The translations under genes and the position numbers were made by a program. Positions 28,642-37,821 of a DNA stretch of 64,000 nucleotides are shown one piece after another. The stretch is from NCBI RefSeq assembly GCF_017639205.1, contig NZ_CP071139.1, forward strand, positions 1,364,001-1,428,000, read 5' to 3'. The notes under the pieces were generated by a model. It did no database searches and was not told the DNA's origin. It saw only the letters and a list, made by a program, of their open reading frames with translations. Every line of letters starts with the position of its first letter. The first letter of the stretch is position 1. The stretch comes from Streptomyces nojiriensis. GTDB lineage: Bacteria; Actinomycetota; Actinomycetes; Streptomycetales; Streptomycetaceae.

Positions 28642-29373
28642 GTGAACCTGTCAGACAGCCAGACAGGTGGCCCCCTTCCGCGGCGCGTCAGTGCCATGGA
28701 AGCGGTCTTCGGCCACCTGCGCAGCGCCATCGAGCGCGGTGAGTACGCCGTGGGCGACAAGCTCCCCTCGGAAGCCGAGTTGTGCCGCACCCTGGAGGTC
28801 AGCCGACCCGTACTGCGGGAGGCCCTCCGGGCCCTGCAGGCCATGGGGTTGACCGTGTCCAAGAGCGGCAAGGGCACGTTCGTCCTGGCGAACACGGTCG
28901 ATGAGCCCACCTTCGGCGACTACGCCGCCAGCGACCTGCTGGAAGTGCGCCGGCACGTCGAGATCCCGGTCGCCGGGTACGCAGCGCTGCGCCGCACCCC
29001 CGAGGACCTGGACCACCTGGGCCATCTGCTGGACCGGATGGAGCAGGAGACCGACACCACCGCGTGGGTGGCGATGGACACCGTGTTCCACCTGGCCGTG
29101 GCCGAGGCCTCCCGCAACCCCGTCTTCCGCCGCGTCATCGAGGAGATCCGCGACGCACTGGCGCGTCAGTCGACCTTCCTCAACGAACTGGGCGGCCGGC
29201 GCGAGCAGTCCAACTGCGAGCACCGGGCGATCCTGGAGGCGCTGGCCGACGGCAGCGAGCACGACGCGGTGGAGGCCATGTCCCACCACCTGCTCCGGGT
29301 CGAGACGACCCTTACCGACATCGTGCGCTCCCAGCGCACGACCGCCCCTACAGAAGGCAGACCCGAGGCGTGA
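28642..29373 (+). CDS. FadR-subfamily GntR regulator
   Basis: The 243-residue protein has a GntR winged helix at the start (MEAVFGHLRSAIERGEYAVGDKLPSEAELCRTLEVSRPVLREALRALQAMGLTVSKSGKGTFV) and a C-terminal FCD effector domain (EVRRHVEIPVAGYAALRR, MDTVFHLAVAEASRNPVF, EHRAILEALADG) with the metal-binding Asp/His pattern. The GTG at 28642 has AGGA upstream; an ATG at 28690-28700 would lose the first ~18 residues. Its stop overlaps the permease start, so it is co-transcribed with the asparagine genes and probably controls them in answer to an acidic metabolite such as aspartate or fumarate. Confidence 0.85.
   Translation: MNLSDSQTGGPLPRRVSAMEAVFGHLRSAIERGEYAVGDKLPSEAELCRTLEVSRPVLREALRALQAMGLTVSKSGKGTFVLANTVDEPTFGDYAASDLLEVRRHVEIPVAGYAALRRTPEDLDHLGHLLDRMEQETDTTAWVAMDTVFHLAVAEASRNPVFRRVIEEIRDALARQSTFLNELGGRREQSNCEHRAILEALADGSEHDAVEAMSHHLLRVETTLTDIVRSQRTTAPTEGRPEA
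28648..28658. promoter_or_regulatory. Possible FadR/GntR operator
   Basis: CTGTC-A-GACAG contains TGT-N3-ACA, the half-site spacing of many FadR-subfamily operators. A partial second copy, GACAGG, follows. It lies at the very start of the regulator gene, which would allow autoregulation. Confidence 0.35.
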
Positions 29374-30809
29374 GCGAGCAGTTCCTCAAAGACGAGAAGC
29401 GCCCCACGACCCGTCACGTCGACGCCGGTGACACCGGCTACAGCAAGTCCTTGAAACCCCGCCACGTCAACATGATCGCCATCGGCGGCGCGATCGGTAC
29501 CGGGCTCTTCCTCGGCGCGGGCGGACGCCTCGCCGAGGCCGGGCCCTCCCTGTTCATCGCCTACGCCGTCTGCGGGATCTTCGCGTTCCTCGTCGTGCGC
29601 GCTCTCGGCGAGCTGGTCCTGTACCGGCCGTCCTCCGGCGCCTTCGTCTCCTACGCCCGTGAGTTCATGGGGGAGAAGGGCGCGTACACCGCGGGCTGGA
29701 TGTACTTCCTCAACTGGGCGACCACCGGCATCGCCGACATCACCGCCGTCGCCACGTACACCCACTACTGGCACCTGTTCTCCGATGTCCCCCAGTGGGT
29801 GATCGCCCTCATAGCCCTGGCCGTGGTCCTCACCGTGAACCTCATCTCGGTGCGGATCTTCGGCGAACTGGAGTTCTGGTTCGCCATCGTCAAGGTCGGC
29901 GCCCTGGTCGTCTTCATGGGGATCGCGATCTTCCTCCTGGCGACCCGGCACCCCGTCGACGGCGCCGTCCCCGGCCCCGCCCTGATCACAGGCAACGGCG
30001 GGATATTCCCCAACGGCCTGCTCCCCATGCTGCTGATCATCCAGGGCGTCGTCTTCGCCTACGCCTCCGTCGAACTGGTCGGCGTCACGGCCGGCGAGAC
30101 CGAGAAGCCCGAGGAGATCATGCCGAAGGCGATCAACTCGATCATGTGGCGCGTGGGCCTCTTCTACGTCGGCTCGGTCGTCCTGCTGTCGATGCTGATG
30201 CCCTGGAGCAGCTACAGCGCGGGCCAGAGCCCGTTCGTGACCGTGCTCTCCCACATCGGCGTCCCGGCGGCCGCCGACGTGATGAACCTGGTCGTCCTCA
30301 CCGCGGCCATGTCCTCGCTCAACTCCGGCCTCTACTCCACCGGCCGCATCCTGCGCTCGATGGCCGTCAACGGCTCCGCCCCGCAGTTCACCGCACGGCT
30401 CAGCCGCACCCAGGTCCCCTACGGCGGCATCCTCCTCACCAGCGGCATGTGCGTCCTGGGCGTCGGGCTCAACTTCGTGGTCCCCGCCGACGCGTTCGAG
30501 ATCGTCCTCAACCTCGCCGCGATCGGCATCCTCGCCACCTGGGGCGTGATCATGGTCTGCCACCTCCTCTTCTGGCGGAAGACCCGCAACGGTGAACTCA
30601 CCCGCCCCTCCTACCGCCTGCCCGGCTCCCCCTGGACCGAACTCGTGACGCTGGCCTTCCTCGCCTCCGTCCTGGTCCTCATGTACGCCGACGGAGGCGC
30701 GGGGCGCACCACCGTGCTGTGCGTACCGCTGATCGCCGCGGCGCTGGTCGCCGGCTGGTACGCGGTCCGCGGCCGCGTGGCGCGCGCCGCCGCCCGGAGC
30801 GACGGCTGA
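29370..30809 (+). CDS. ansP: L-asparagine permease (APC family)
   Basis: The 479-residue protein is an amino-acid permease of the AAT/APC type. It has about 12 membrane segments and the family signature KSLKPRHVNMIAIGGAIGTGLFLGAGGRLAEAGP at the first helix, the SYAREFMGEKGAYTAGWMYFLNW stretch, and the conserved GVTAGETEKPEEIMPKAI loop. This pattern is close to AnsP. It should bring L-asparagine in by proton symport. The GTG at 29370 overlaps the stop of the regulator gene (GTGA). The asparaginase gene begins 85 bases downstream. Another polar amino acid is the alternative substrate. Confidence 0.88.
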   Translation: MSEQFLKDEKRPTTRHVDAGDTGYSKSLKPRHVNMIAIGGAIGTGLFLGAGGRLAEAGPSLFIAYAVCGIFAFLVVRALGELVLYRPSSGAFVSYAREFMGEKGAYTAGWMYFLNWATTGIADITAVATYTHYWHLFSDVPQWVIALIALAVVLTVNLISVRIFGELEFWFAIVKVGALVVFMGIAIFLLATRHPVDGAVPGPALITGNGGIFPNGLLPMLLIIQGVVFAYASVELVGVTAGETEKPEEIMPKAINSIMWRVGLFYVGSVVLLSMLMPWSSYSAGQSPFVTVLSHIGVPAAADVMNLVVLTAAMSSLNSGLYSTGRILRSMAVNGSAPQFTARLSRTQVPYGGILLTSGMCVLGVGLNFVVPADAFEIVLNLAAIGILATWGVIMVCHLLFWRKTRNGELTRPSYRLPGSPWTELVTLAFLASVLVLMYADGGAGRTTVLCVPLIAAALVAGWYAVRGRVARAAARSDG

Positions 30810-30894
30810 GCCGGGCGCCCGCCCGTCCGCCTGCGCCCGGGGGTGCCGGTCGCCACCCCCTGTCAGCAGCGACCCACCACAGAACGAGGCAGTG

Positions 30895-31917
30895 ATGCGC
30901 AGCAGTTTCCCCGCGGACGCGCCCGCGATCCGCGAGCCCCGGCACGCCCCCGTCGCCCACGTCATGCGGGGCGGCATGATCGAGGGGGTCCACTACGGTT
31001 CCGTCGCCGTCCTCGACGGCGAGGGCGAGGTCCGGACCAGCATCGGAGACATCGAGGCCGCCTGCTATCCACGCTCGGCACTCAAGCCGGTCCAGGCCGT
31101 CGCCATGGTGCGGGCCGGCCTGCCGCTCGACGGAGCCCTGCTCGCCCTCGCGATGGGCAGTCACTCCGGCGAGGAGCACCACCTCTCGGGTGTCCGGCTG
31201 GTCCTGGAGCTGGCCGGTCTCACCGAGGCCGACCTGCGCAACGTCCCCGACCTGCCCTACGGCCCGGCCGTCCGCGACGCCTGGCTGCGCGAGGGCCGCG
31301 GGCCGTCCCGGCTCGCCCAGAACTGTTCCGGCAAGCACGCGGCGATGCTGTACCTGTGCAAGCTGTCCGGGTGGCCCCCGGAGAGCTACCTCGACGCGAA
31401 CCACCCGCTCCAGAGGGCGATCGCCCAGGTCGTCGAGGAGCTCACCGGCCAGCACATCGCGAACGTCACCGTCGACGGCTGCGGATCCCCGCTGTTCGCG
31501 GTGTCCCTGCACGGCTTGGCCCGCGCCGCCGCCCGCATCGCCACCGCCGCCCCGGACACCGCCGAGCACCGCGTGGCCAACGCCCTGCGCCTCCACCCGG
31601 AGATGGCCTCCGGTACCGGGCGGGACACCGCCGCGCTGATGCGCGCGGTGCCCGGGCTGCTGGCCAAGGACGGCTTCGAGGGCGTCCAGGTGGCCGCGCT
31701 GCCCGACGGCCGGGCCGTCGCCGTGAAGGTCGCCGACGGGGCCGACCGCGCGCGTACGGCAGTGACGGCCGCCGCCCTCGCACGTGCGGGAGTCGAGCCC
31801 CGGCTGCTCGCCGGGTTCACGGGCGAGCCCGTCACCGGTGGCGGCCGGACCGTCGGCGGCATCCGGCCGGTAGCGGCCCTGAACCCGCCCGGCGCCCCCG
31901 TCACCGCAACCGCCTGA
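30895..31917 (+). CDS. L-asparaginase (Rhizobium-type AnsA/asparaginase II family)
   Basis: The 340-residue protein belongs to the Rhizobium etli-type asparaginase family, unrelated to the bacterial type I/II enzymes. Motifs visible are CYPRSALKPVQAVAMV (near 55), SHSGEEHH (near 95), QNCSGKHAAML (near 143) and VDGCGSPLF (near 195). The SGK and paired serines/lysine form the catalytic centre in this family. It turns asparagine into aspartate and ammonia in the cytoplasm; the product feeds the aspartase encoded next. ATG 30895 is preferred for its GAGG spacing, with GTG 30892 as an alternative. Confidence 0.9.
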   Translation: MRSSFPADAPAIREPRHAPVAHVMRGGMIEGVHYGSVAVLDGEGEVRTSIGDIEAACYPRSALKPVQAVAMVRAGLPLDGALLALAMGSHSGEEHHLSGVRLVLELAGLTEADLRNVPDLPYGPAVRDAWLREGRGPSRLAQNCSGKHAAMLYLCKLSGWPPESYLDANHPLQRAIAQVVEELTGQHIANVTVDGCGSPLFAVSLHGLARAAARIATAAPDTAEHRVANALRLHPEMASGTGRDTAALMRAVPGLLAKDGFEGVQVAALPDGRAVAVKVADGADRARTAVTAAALARAGVEPRLLAGFTGEPVTGGGRTVGGIRPVAALNPPGAPVTATA

Positions 31918-31979
31918 CACCCGCCTGCCCCTCTCCCCACCTTCGATCCGCTCACCTCAGGAAGAGGATCCGTACACCC

Positions 31980-33398
31980 GTGATCGCCTTGACCGCCTCC
32001 AGCCGCACCGAACACGACCTGCTCGGAGACCGCGACGTCCCCGCCGACGCCTACTGGGGTGTCCACACCCTGCGCGCCACCGAGAACTTCCCCATCACCG
32101 GCACGCCCATCTCCACCTACCCGCACCTGATCGACGCCCTCGCCGCCGTCAAAGAGGCCGCGGCCCTCGCCAACGGGGAACTCGGCCTGCTGGAGCCCAC
32201 GAAGGCGGCCGTCATCGTCGCCGCCTGCCAGGAGATCCGCGGCGGCGAGCTCCACGACCAGTTCGTCGTCGACGTGATCCAGGGCGGCGCCGGCACCTCG
32301 ACCAACATGAACGCCAACGAGGTCATCGCCAACCGCGCGCTGGAGCTGCTGGGCCACTCCAGGGGCGAGTACGGACACCTGCACCCCAACGAGGACGTCA
32401 ACCTCGGCCAGTCCACCAACGACGTCTACCCGACCGCCGTGCGGATCGCGACCGTCTTCGCGGTGCGCGGTCTCCTCGACGCCATGGCCGTCCTGCAGAA
32501 CGCCTTCGCCCGCAAGGCCGCCGAGTTCCACGATGTCCTGAAGATGGGCCGCACCCAGCTCCAGGACGCCGTGCCGATGACGCTCGGGCAGGAGTTCTCC
32601 GCCTTCGCCGTCATGCTGGACGAGGACCGCAGCCGGCTCGCGGAGGCCCTCGGACTGATCCACGAGATCAACCTCGGCGCCACCGCCATCGGCACCGGTC
32701 TCAACGCCCCGGCCGGATACGCCGAGGCCGCCCGCCGCCACCTCGCCGACATCACCGGCCTGCCCCTGGTCACCGCTCCCGACCTGGTCGAAGCCACCCA
32801 GGACTGCGGCGCCTTCGTCCAGATGTCCGGCGTCCTCAAGCGCGTCGCCGTCAAGCTGTCCAAGACCTGCAACGACCTGCGCCTGCTGTCCTCCGGGCCC
32901 CGCGCCGGACTCGGCGAGATCAACCTGCCCCCGGTCCAGGCCGGTTCCAGCATCATGCCCGGCAAGGTCAACCCCGTGATCCCCGAGGTCGTCAACCAGG
33001 TCGCCTTCGAGGTCATCGGCAACGACATCACCATCACCATGGCCGCCGAAGCCGGACAGCTCCAGCTCAACGCCTTCGAGCCGGTCATCCTGCACTCGCT
33101 GTCCAAGTCCGTCACTCACCTGCGCGCGGCCTGCCTCACCCTCGCGGAACGCTGCGTGAGCGGCATCACCGCCAACACCGAGATGCTGCGCGCCACCGTC
33201 GAGAACTCCATCGGCCTGGTGACCGCCCTGAACCCGCACATCGGATACACCGCCGCCACCGACATCGCCAAGGAGGCCCTGGCCACCGGCCGGGGCGTGG
33301 CCGAGCTGGTCCTGGAACGGGGGCTGCTGCCGGCCGAGCGGCTCGCCTCCCTGCTGCGCCCCGAGGTGCTCGCGGGAACCGCCCCGGCCCGTCCCTGA
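31980..33398 (+). CDS. aspA: Aspartate ammonia-lyase
   Basis: The 472-residue protein is full length for the fumarase/aspartase superfamily. Seen are the start TEHDLLGDRDVPADAYWGVHTLRA, the substrate region GAGTSTNMNANEVIANRALEL, HPNEDVNLGQSTNDVYPTA, and the flexible catalytic loop signature GSSIMPGKVNPVIPE. It turns aspartate into fumarate and ammonia, the last step of the asparagine route in this operon. The GTG at 31980 has AGGAAGAGG upstream, 62 bases after the asparaginase stop. Fumarase C is the alternative, but the context favours aspartase. Confidence 0.93.
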   Translation: MIALTASSRTEHDLLGDRDVPADAYWGVHTLRATENFPITGTPISTYPHLIDALAAVKEAAALANGELGLLEPTKAAVIVAACQEIRGGELHDQFVVDVIQGGAGTSTNMNANEVIANRALELLGHSRGEYGHLHPNEDVNLGQSTNDVYPTAVRIATVFAVRGLLDAMAVLQNAFARKAAEFHDVLKMGRTQLQDAVPMTLGQEFSAFAVMLDEDRSRLAEALGLIHEINLGATAIGTGLNAPAGYAEAARRHLADITGLPLVTAPDLVEATQDCGAFVQMSGVLKRVAVKLSKTCNDLRLLSSGPRAGLGEINLPPVQAGSSIMPGKVNPVIPEVVNQVAFEVIGNDITITMAAEAGQLQLNAFEPVILHSLSKSVTHLRAACLTLAERCVSGITANTEMLRATVENSIGLVTALNPHIGYTAATDIAKEALATGRGVAELVLERGLLPAERLASLLRPEVLAGTAPARP

Positions 33399-33809
33399 CC
33401 GGGACCGGACTGGGACCGGACTGGGTCCGCCCGGTCGGAGCGCGGGGTGCGGCGGGTGGACGTGGTCGTGCGGGGCGGATACGGCCCGAGGTGGCGACGC
33501 CCACGATCGCCGCCGAGCACCTCCCGGGCCGCGCCGACGTCGGCCAGCGCCTTGAGGCCGCGATGGCGCCTCGCGTGCCACCCGCCGGCGATCGGCGGCT
33601 CCCTCTGGGTGAGGGGGACCGGGCTTGCGGTGTCGTCACGGGAGGACTGCGCGGCAACCGGCGCCACGCGCGGTGCATACCGCGAGGACCGACCGGACCC
33701 GGTCAGCGGATCGTGTGCCGCAAGCCGATCCGGGTCTGGCATCCGCTCCATAGCGGAGCCCAGGTCAGCGACTTGGTGCTCGTCTGTTCTCCTGGGTCCC
33801 CACTGGTGG
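33399..33809. other. Intergenic stretch, no gene seen
   Basis: About 410 bases between convergent aspA and the cupin gene. A few short open frames exist on both strands but none has a convincing start, ribosome site or family. A minus-strand piece reading GLKALADVGAAREVLGGDRG may be a worn remnant. Confidence 0.4.
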
Positions 33810-34286
33810 TCAGGCGTGCTTGTCCGCGGGGTGGTGGGTGGGCTGGACCGACCAGGTCGGGGGTTCGTCGTTGCCCGACTCTTCGTCGCTTTCCGCGTTG
33901 GCGAAGGTTGCGTGGATCTTGCCCGGGGCGTGGTGGACCGGGGCGTAGACGGCGTAGAGCTGGATGGGCTCGTCCCCGGTGTTGGTGACGTTGTGCCACG
34001 TGCCGGCGGGTACGAAGACCGCCCAGCCGTCCTCGACCTCCTGATCGAAGTCGAGGCGGTCCTTCGTGCTGCCCATCTGAACGCGGCCGCGACCCGCGTC
34101 GAGCCGGAGGAACTGGTCGGTCTCCGGGTGCGCCTCCAGGCCGATGTCCTCGCCCACCGGGATCGACATGAGGGTCAGCTGGAGGTACTTCCCGGACCAG
34201 GCGACCGAGCGGTAGTTGGTGTTCTCCAGCGTCGCCTGCTCGAGGTCGAAACTCTGAGGTTCGGGCCCGATGTCCTTGATGGTCAT
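33810..34286 (-). CDS. Cupin-domain protein
   Basis: The 158-residue protein is a single cupin barrel, like small mannose-6-phosphate-isomerase-type cupins. Motif 1 is GEDIGLEAHPETDQFLRLDAGRG (H and E metal ligands) and motif 2 is WAVFVPAGTWHNVTNTGDEPIQLYAVYAPVHH. A disordered acidic tail ends in His-rich sequence (TWSVQPTHHPADKHA). The ligand or reaction is unknown; many relatives bind a metal and a small molecule or act as stress proteins. The start at 34286 has GGGAGAGAAG upstream. It stands alone. Confidence 0.85.
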   Translation of the reverse strand: MTIKDIGPEPQSFDLEQATLENTNYRSVAWSGKYLQLTLMSIPVGEDIGLEAHPETDQFLRLDAGRGRVQMGSTKDRLDFDQEVEDGWAVFVPAGTWHNVTNTGDEPIQLYAVYAPVHHAPGKIHATFANAESDEESGNDEPPTWSVQPTHHPADKHA

Positions 34287-34749
34287 GCTTCTCTCCCGGT
34301 CGACGGAGGTGGTACGCGTTCCGGCACAGGTTTTGCGCCGGGCCAACCCTTCCAGACTGACCGGGATGTTTTGGCCCGACGCCAGTGCCACTCGAGCCGG
34401 GCTGTCACGGGCCCCGGGCACACGCGGCAGCTCGGCGTCGAAGTGGAGCGGGAGCCTGTCGACGTTGATGACTTCGATGTCAGAGCCAAGTGAGACCGTC
34501 TGCCCGGGAGCTCGCCGAGATCACGTCGGACACCGAGGCGACGATCGAGTATCTCCAGGCGGCTGACCTCCACGAGCGAACCGCCCGTCGTGAACGGGCT
34601 CCAGACCAGTCATGAGGTCTACGGCTACGTCCAGTCCGGCGGGCAGCACCGCGGGCTGGCCCGGCGGTCGGGCGGATACTGGGCACGGCTGGGAGGGGCG
34701 CCCCTGGGTGAGCGGGGCTTGTCGCGCAGGCGGCAACAGGTGAGCGGAC
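34287..34749. other. Intergenic stretch with coding-like scraps
   Basis: About 460 bases with no intact gene. On the plus strand, a frame ending at 34493 (GVEVEREPVDVDDFDVRAK) overlaps a GTG at 34490 that opens a 41-codon frame (RELAEITSDTEATIEYLQAADL, stop at 34615). A third frame then continues (GYVQSGGQHRGLARRS). These may be pieces of one broken gene; I do not recognise it. Confidence 0.35.
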
Positions 34750-35109
34750 TCAGGGCTCGATGACAAGGCGTTCGATGAGGTTGCCACGGAGTGTGAACTG
34801 GTAGCGCAGATCGATGGTGCCGCCGGGGAAGTTGCCTTCGAGGTGGTGGGTGGCGATGTAGTGGGTCGCGTCGGTCTGCTGAGCGTTCGCGAGGTGGATG
34901 GTGTAGGTGAATTCGGTGGCGGATCGGCCGAGCCACCCCTCGATCGCCTTGTTGCCCTCGTAGGTGTTGCCGTCGTCGATCACCGTGGCTTCGCGGGTGA
35001 ACGCCGCGATTGCGGTTGCGGTGTCGTGGGCGCGGTGCGCTGTGAGGTAGCGGGTGATCACCTCGGGCAGGGTGTCCGGGGTGATGGTTCGGGGCTGGTT
35101 GTCGTGCAT
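34750..35109 (-). CDS. SnoaL/NTF2-like protein
   Basis: The 119-residue protein has the alpha+beta-barrel pattern of the NTF2/SnoaL superfamily: VITRYLTAHRAHDTATAIAAFTREATVIDDGNTYEGNKAIEGWL, then FTYTIHLANAQQ and GTIDLRYQFTLRGNLIERLVI. The usual roles are small-molecule isomerase/cyclase chemistry or ligand binding. It is followed 25 bases later on the same strand by nothing obvious, but it lies directly downstream of the SDR gene and is probably co-transcribed and controlled by the HxlR regulator. Confidence 0.8.
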   Translation of the reverse strand: MHDNQPRTITPDTLPEVITRYLTAHRAHDTATAIAAFTREATVIDDGNTYEGNKAIEGWLGRSATEFTYTIHLANAQQTDATHYIATHHLEGNFPGGTIDLRYQFTLRGNLIERLVIEP

Positions 35110-35134
35110 GACGTTCCTCGGTGTGGTGGCGGGT

Positions 35135-35920
35135 TCAGACGGTGGGGGTGGTGCCGCCGTCGATGACGTGTTCGGCGCCGACGATGGCCGAGGCGCGGTC
35201 GGAGACGAGGAAGGCGACGAGCTCGGCGACCTCCTCGGGCCGGTTGGGGCGGCCGAGAGGGATGCCGCCCAGGGAGTCCATGAGCCGGCCCAGCGCGGCT
35301 TCCTGGGTGACGTCTGCCTCCTGTGCGATCCGGGCGATGAGGTTGTCGGCGGCGGAGGTCTGCACGAAGCCGGGCGAGACGGTGTTGACGCGGACGCCGT
35401 GCGGGGCGACCTCGTTCGCCAGGCCCTTGCTGTAGGTGGTCAGGGCGGCCTTGGCTGCGGCGTAGGCCAGAGTTCCGTTCCACAGCGGCATGCGGCGCTG
35501 GATCGAGGTGACGTGCACGACTGCGCCCTTGCCCGTGGCGATCATGTGCGGCAGGAGCGCGCGGTCCAGACGAACGGCGGCCAGCAGGTTCGTGTTCAGC
35601 TCCCTCGCCCAGTCGTCCTCTCCGAGCGCCGCGAACCCGCCGGCCGGTGCCTCGGACCCGCCGAGGGTGTTGACCAGGATGTCGACGCCTCCCACGCGGG
35701 CCCCCACCTCGGCGGCTACGTCTGCGGCGCCCTGGGCGGTGGACAGGTCGGCGGTGACGAACGTCTTCTCCTCCACGTCGTCGGGGCGGCTGCGGGCGGT
35801 GACCAGTACGGTCGCGCCGGCCTGGGCCAGACGCCGGGCAATGGCGGCTCCAGTACCCTTGGTGCCTCCGGTGACCAGAGCGCGCCGGCCTTCGAGAGAT
35901 TCGCTGATGGATGCGGTCAC
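35135..35920 (-). CDS. Short-chain dehydrogenase/reductase
   Basis: The 261-residue protein is a classical SDR. The Rossmann nucleotide motif is [19 protein letters not shown] (near residue 14), the NTLGG strand follows, and the catalytic Ser...Tyr-xxx-Lys is in HVTSIQRR...[10 protein letters not shown]. The C-terminal [16 protein letters not shown] and [10 protein letters not shown] complete the fold. It should reduce or oxidise a small carbonyl/alcohol with NAD(P)H; the substrate is unknown. The start is GTG 35920. The gene is divergent from the HxlR regulator across a long palindrome, a classic arrangement of an HxlR regulator and its target. Confidence 0.9.
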   Translation of the reverse strand: MTASISESLEGRRALVTGGTKGTGAAIARRLAQAGATVLVTARSRPDDVEEKTFVTADLSTAQGAADVAAEVGARVGGVDILVNTLGGSEAPAGGFAALGEDDWARELNTNLLAAVRLDRALLPHMIATGKGAVVHVTSIQRRMPLWNGTLAYAAAKAALTTYSKGLANEVAPHGVRVNTVSPGFVQTSAADNLIARIAQEADVTQEAALGRLMDSLGGIPLGRPNRPEEVAELVAFLVSDRASAIVGAEHVIDGGTTPTV

Positions 35921-35968
35921 GCTGTGCTCCGTTCCCGGGTGCGGGGCGCAGAGGGCGCCCCATCCCTT

Positions 35969-36013
35969 GTTACTGCTAAAATGGAAGTCACTAACTTCGA
36001 CTTTAGCAGTAAC
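35969..36013. promoter_or_regulatory. Long palindrome between SDR and hxlR genes
   Basis: The outer arms GTTACTGCTAAA (35969-35980) and TTTAGCAGTAAC (36002-36013) are a perfect 12-base inverted repeat. An inner repeat GAAGT-N5-ACTTC lies at 35984-35998, so the whole 45 bases are nearly symmetrical. AT-rich compared with its surroundings, it is the likely operator for the HxlR-type regulator and overlaps both promoters. Confidence 0.75.
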
Positions 36014-36020
36014 TGAGGGG

Positions 36021-36536
36021 ATGGTCGCCTTGCCAAGCCGGATCAGGCTGGAGGACCGGGAATGCCCGCTGTCCACGACGGTGGAACACGTCGGCGAGTG
36101 GTGGACGCTGCTGATCCTCCACGACGCCTTCGACGGCTACACCCGCTTCGACCAGTTCCAGGAGAGCCTGGGCATCTCCTCCAGCATGCTCACCACCCGG
36201 CTCAAAACCCTCGTCGCGGACGGACTACTGGAGCGCCGGCCCTACCAGACCAACCCCGTGCGCCACGAGTACGTCCTCACCGAACTCGGACACTCCCTGC
36301 GACCGGTGATCGTCGCCCTGGCCGCGTGGGGAAACTCCCGCCTCACACCGGCCGAACGCAGCATGATCCTCGTCAACGCGCACAGCGGCGAGGAAGTCGA
36401 GCCCGTCGTCGTCGACGCCAAGACCGGCCGCCGGCTCGACGACAGCGACACCTACGTCTTCACCGCAGGCCCCGCAGCCAGCGACGCCATGCGCCACCGC
36501 TACGCGACGCGGCCGGCCACACCCTCGGAGGCGTAG
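36021..36536 (+). CDS. HxlR-family transcriptional regulator
   Basis: The 171-residue protein is an HxlR-type winged-helix regulator. Signature features are [61 protein letters not shown] and [22 protein letters not shown]. The conserved Cys near residue 14 is where redox or electrophile sensing happens in some members. The extended C-terminus (~60 residues, [11 protein letters not shown]) is typical of long members. It probably represses the divergent SDR/SnoaL genes through the palindrome just upstream. Confidence 0.9.
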   Translation: MVALPSRIRLEDRECPLSTTVEHVGEWWTLLILHDAFDGYTRFDQFQESLGISSSMLTTRLKTLVADGLLERRPYQTNPVRHEYVLTELGHSLRPVIVALAAWGNSRLTPAERSMILVNAHSGEEVEPVVVDAKTGRRLDDSDTYVFTAGPAASDAMRHRYATRPATPSEA

Positions 36537-36681
36537 CGATGCCGCGGCCAAGCACCGAACGTTTCCAAGAACCGCGATCAGCGCCTCGGCCGATGTGGCG
36601 TCGGCTGCGGGGACCGTCGCACCGGCCGCAACGGCGGGTGGCGAGTGCCATGAATCCTGATGGACCCTCACGACATTGGGG

Positions 36682-37659
36682 CTAGCCGTTCAGGTGGGCC
36701 AGGAGGAGGTTGGGGTCCTTGGCCGTGACGTACGCGGCGCTCAGGACGTAGGCGGTGTCGCCGCGCAGGGCGATGGAGGTGGGGTTCTGCAGGCCGTCGG
36801 CGGCGGTCAGGACGGTGGAGTGGGTGCCGTCGGGCTGGACGAGGGCGACCTCGCCGGGGCCGTTGAGGGCGGCCAGGATCTGGTCGCCGTGGCCGGTGAA
36901 GGCGAAGTCGTCGATCCCGGCCAGGCCGGTGGCCCGGGTCTGGACCTGGCCGGCGCGACCGTCGCGCTGGACGGGTATGCGGAGGACGACGCCCCGGTCG
37001 AGGTTGGTGACCCACAGCGCCCCGCCCCGGATCTTCAGCCCGTTGGCGCCGAGGAATCCGGTGGAGGCCAGTTCGGGGGCGGCGGACCAGGTGCGGGGGG
37101 TGCCGCCGGTGGTGGGGACACTGGAGATGGTGCCGAGGACGGAGTCGGTGACGTAGAGGGTCCGGGTCCGCGGGTCCAGGGCCAGGCCGTTGGGCAGGCC
37201 GGCCGCGGGCAGCGCGGCGATGCGCTGCGGTGTGCCGCCGGGGCGCAGGCGCCACAGGCCGGTCAGTTCGGAGGTGCCGGTGGCGTACAGGAAGTACAGG
37301 GTGCCGTCGTGTGCACGGACGATGCCGGTGGTCAGGGCGAAGCCCAGGACCGGGGTGTGGATGCCGCCGTCGGCGGGTGCGGGCAGGGTGGCCAGGATCC
37401 GGGTGGATCCCCCGGGGGTGATGCGGGCGACCTGGCGGGCGGCGGCGAAGGTGACGTACGCGCTGCCGTCGGGAGCCAGCGCGATGTTCTCCGGCGTCTG
37501 GTGCCGGGCCAGGTCGAAGTGCGCGGCGATGCGTGCGCAGCTCAGCGGGGCGGAGAGGGCTGACGCGACGCCGGGGGTGGCCGCGAGGACCGCTGCCGCG
37601 GTGAGTACGACGGCTGCTGCCGTGGCGGTCTTGGACCACGTGTACGTGTTCTTGAACAT
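36682..37659 (-). CDS. Secreted ScyD/SMP-30-like beta-propeller protein
   Basis: The 325-residue protein begins with a Sec signal peptide (WSKTATAAAVVLTAAAVLAATPGVASALS, cut near residue 36). A six-bladed propeller of the NHL/SMP-30/ScyD-ScyE type follows, with repeated strands such as LPNGLALDPRTRTLYVTDS, GANGLKIRGGALWVTNLDRG and NPTSIALRGDTAYVLSA. Relatives are annotated as ScyD/ScyE family, but many are plain secreted propellers of unknown role. The ATG at 37659 has GAAGGA upstream and was chosen over the one at 37683. It lies downstream of a MmyB-type regulator on the same strand. Confidence 0.8.
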   Translation of the reverse strand: MFKNTYTWSKTATAAAVVLTAAAVLAATPGVASALSAPLSCARIAAHFDLARHQTPENIALAPDGSAYVTFAAARQVARITPGGSTRILATLPAPADGGIHTPVLGFALTTGIVRAHDGTLYFLYATGTSELTGLWRLRPGGTPQRIAALPAAGLPNGLALDPRTRTLYVTDSVLGTISSVPTTGGTPRTWSAAPELASTGFLGANGLKIRGGALWVTNLDRGVVLRIPVQRDGRAGQVQTRATGLAGIDDFAFTGHGDQILAALNGPGEVALVQPDGTHSTVLTAADGLQNPTSIALRGDTAYVLSAAYVTAKDPNLLLAHLNG

Positions 37660-37821
37660 GGTTCCTTCACTGTTTTCGGGCATGCGGCAGCGGTACGCCG
37701 ACGCGCGGGGGTTGGGGATGGCTTCAGGGAGGGGCGGCCGGTGGCCGCTCGTACCGGGGCGAGTGGAGGGACGGACGGGCACTCGCGGACGTCTGTGCGG
37801 CGTCCGATGGTGTGGGCCGGG

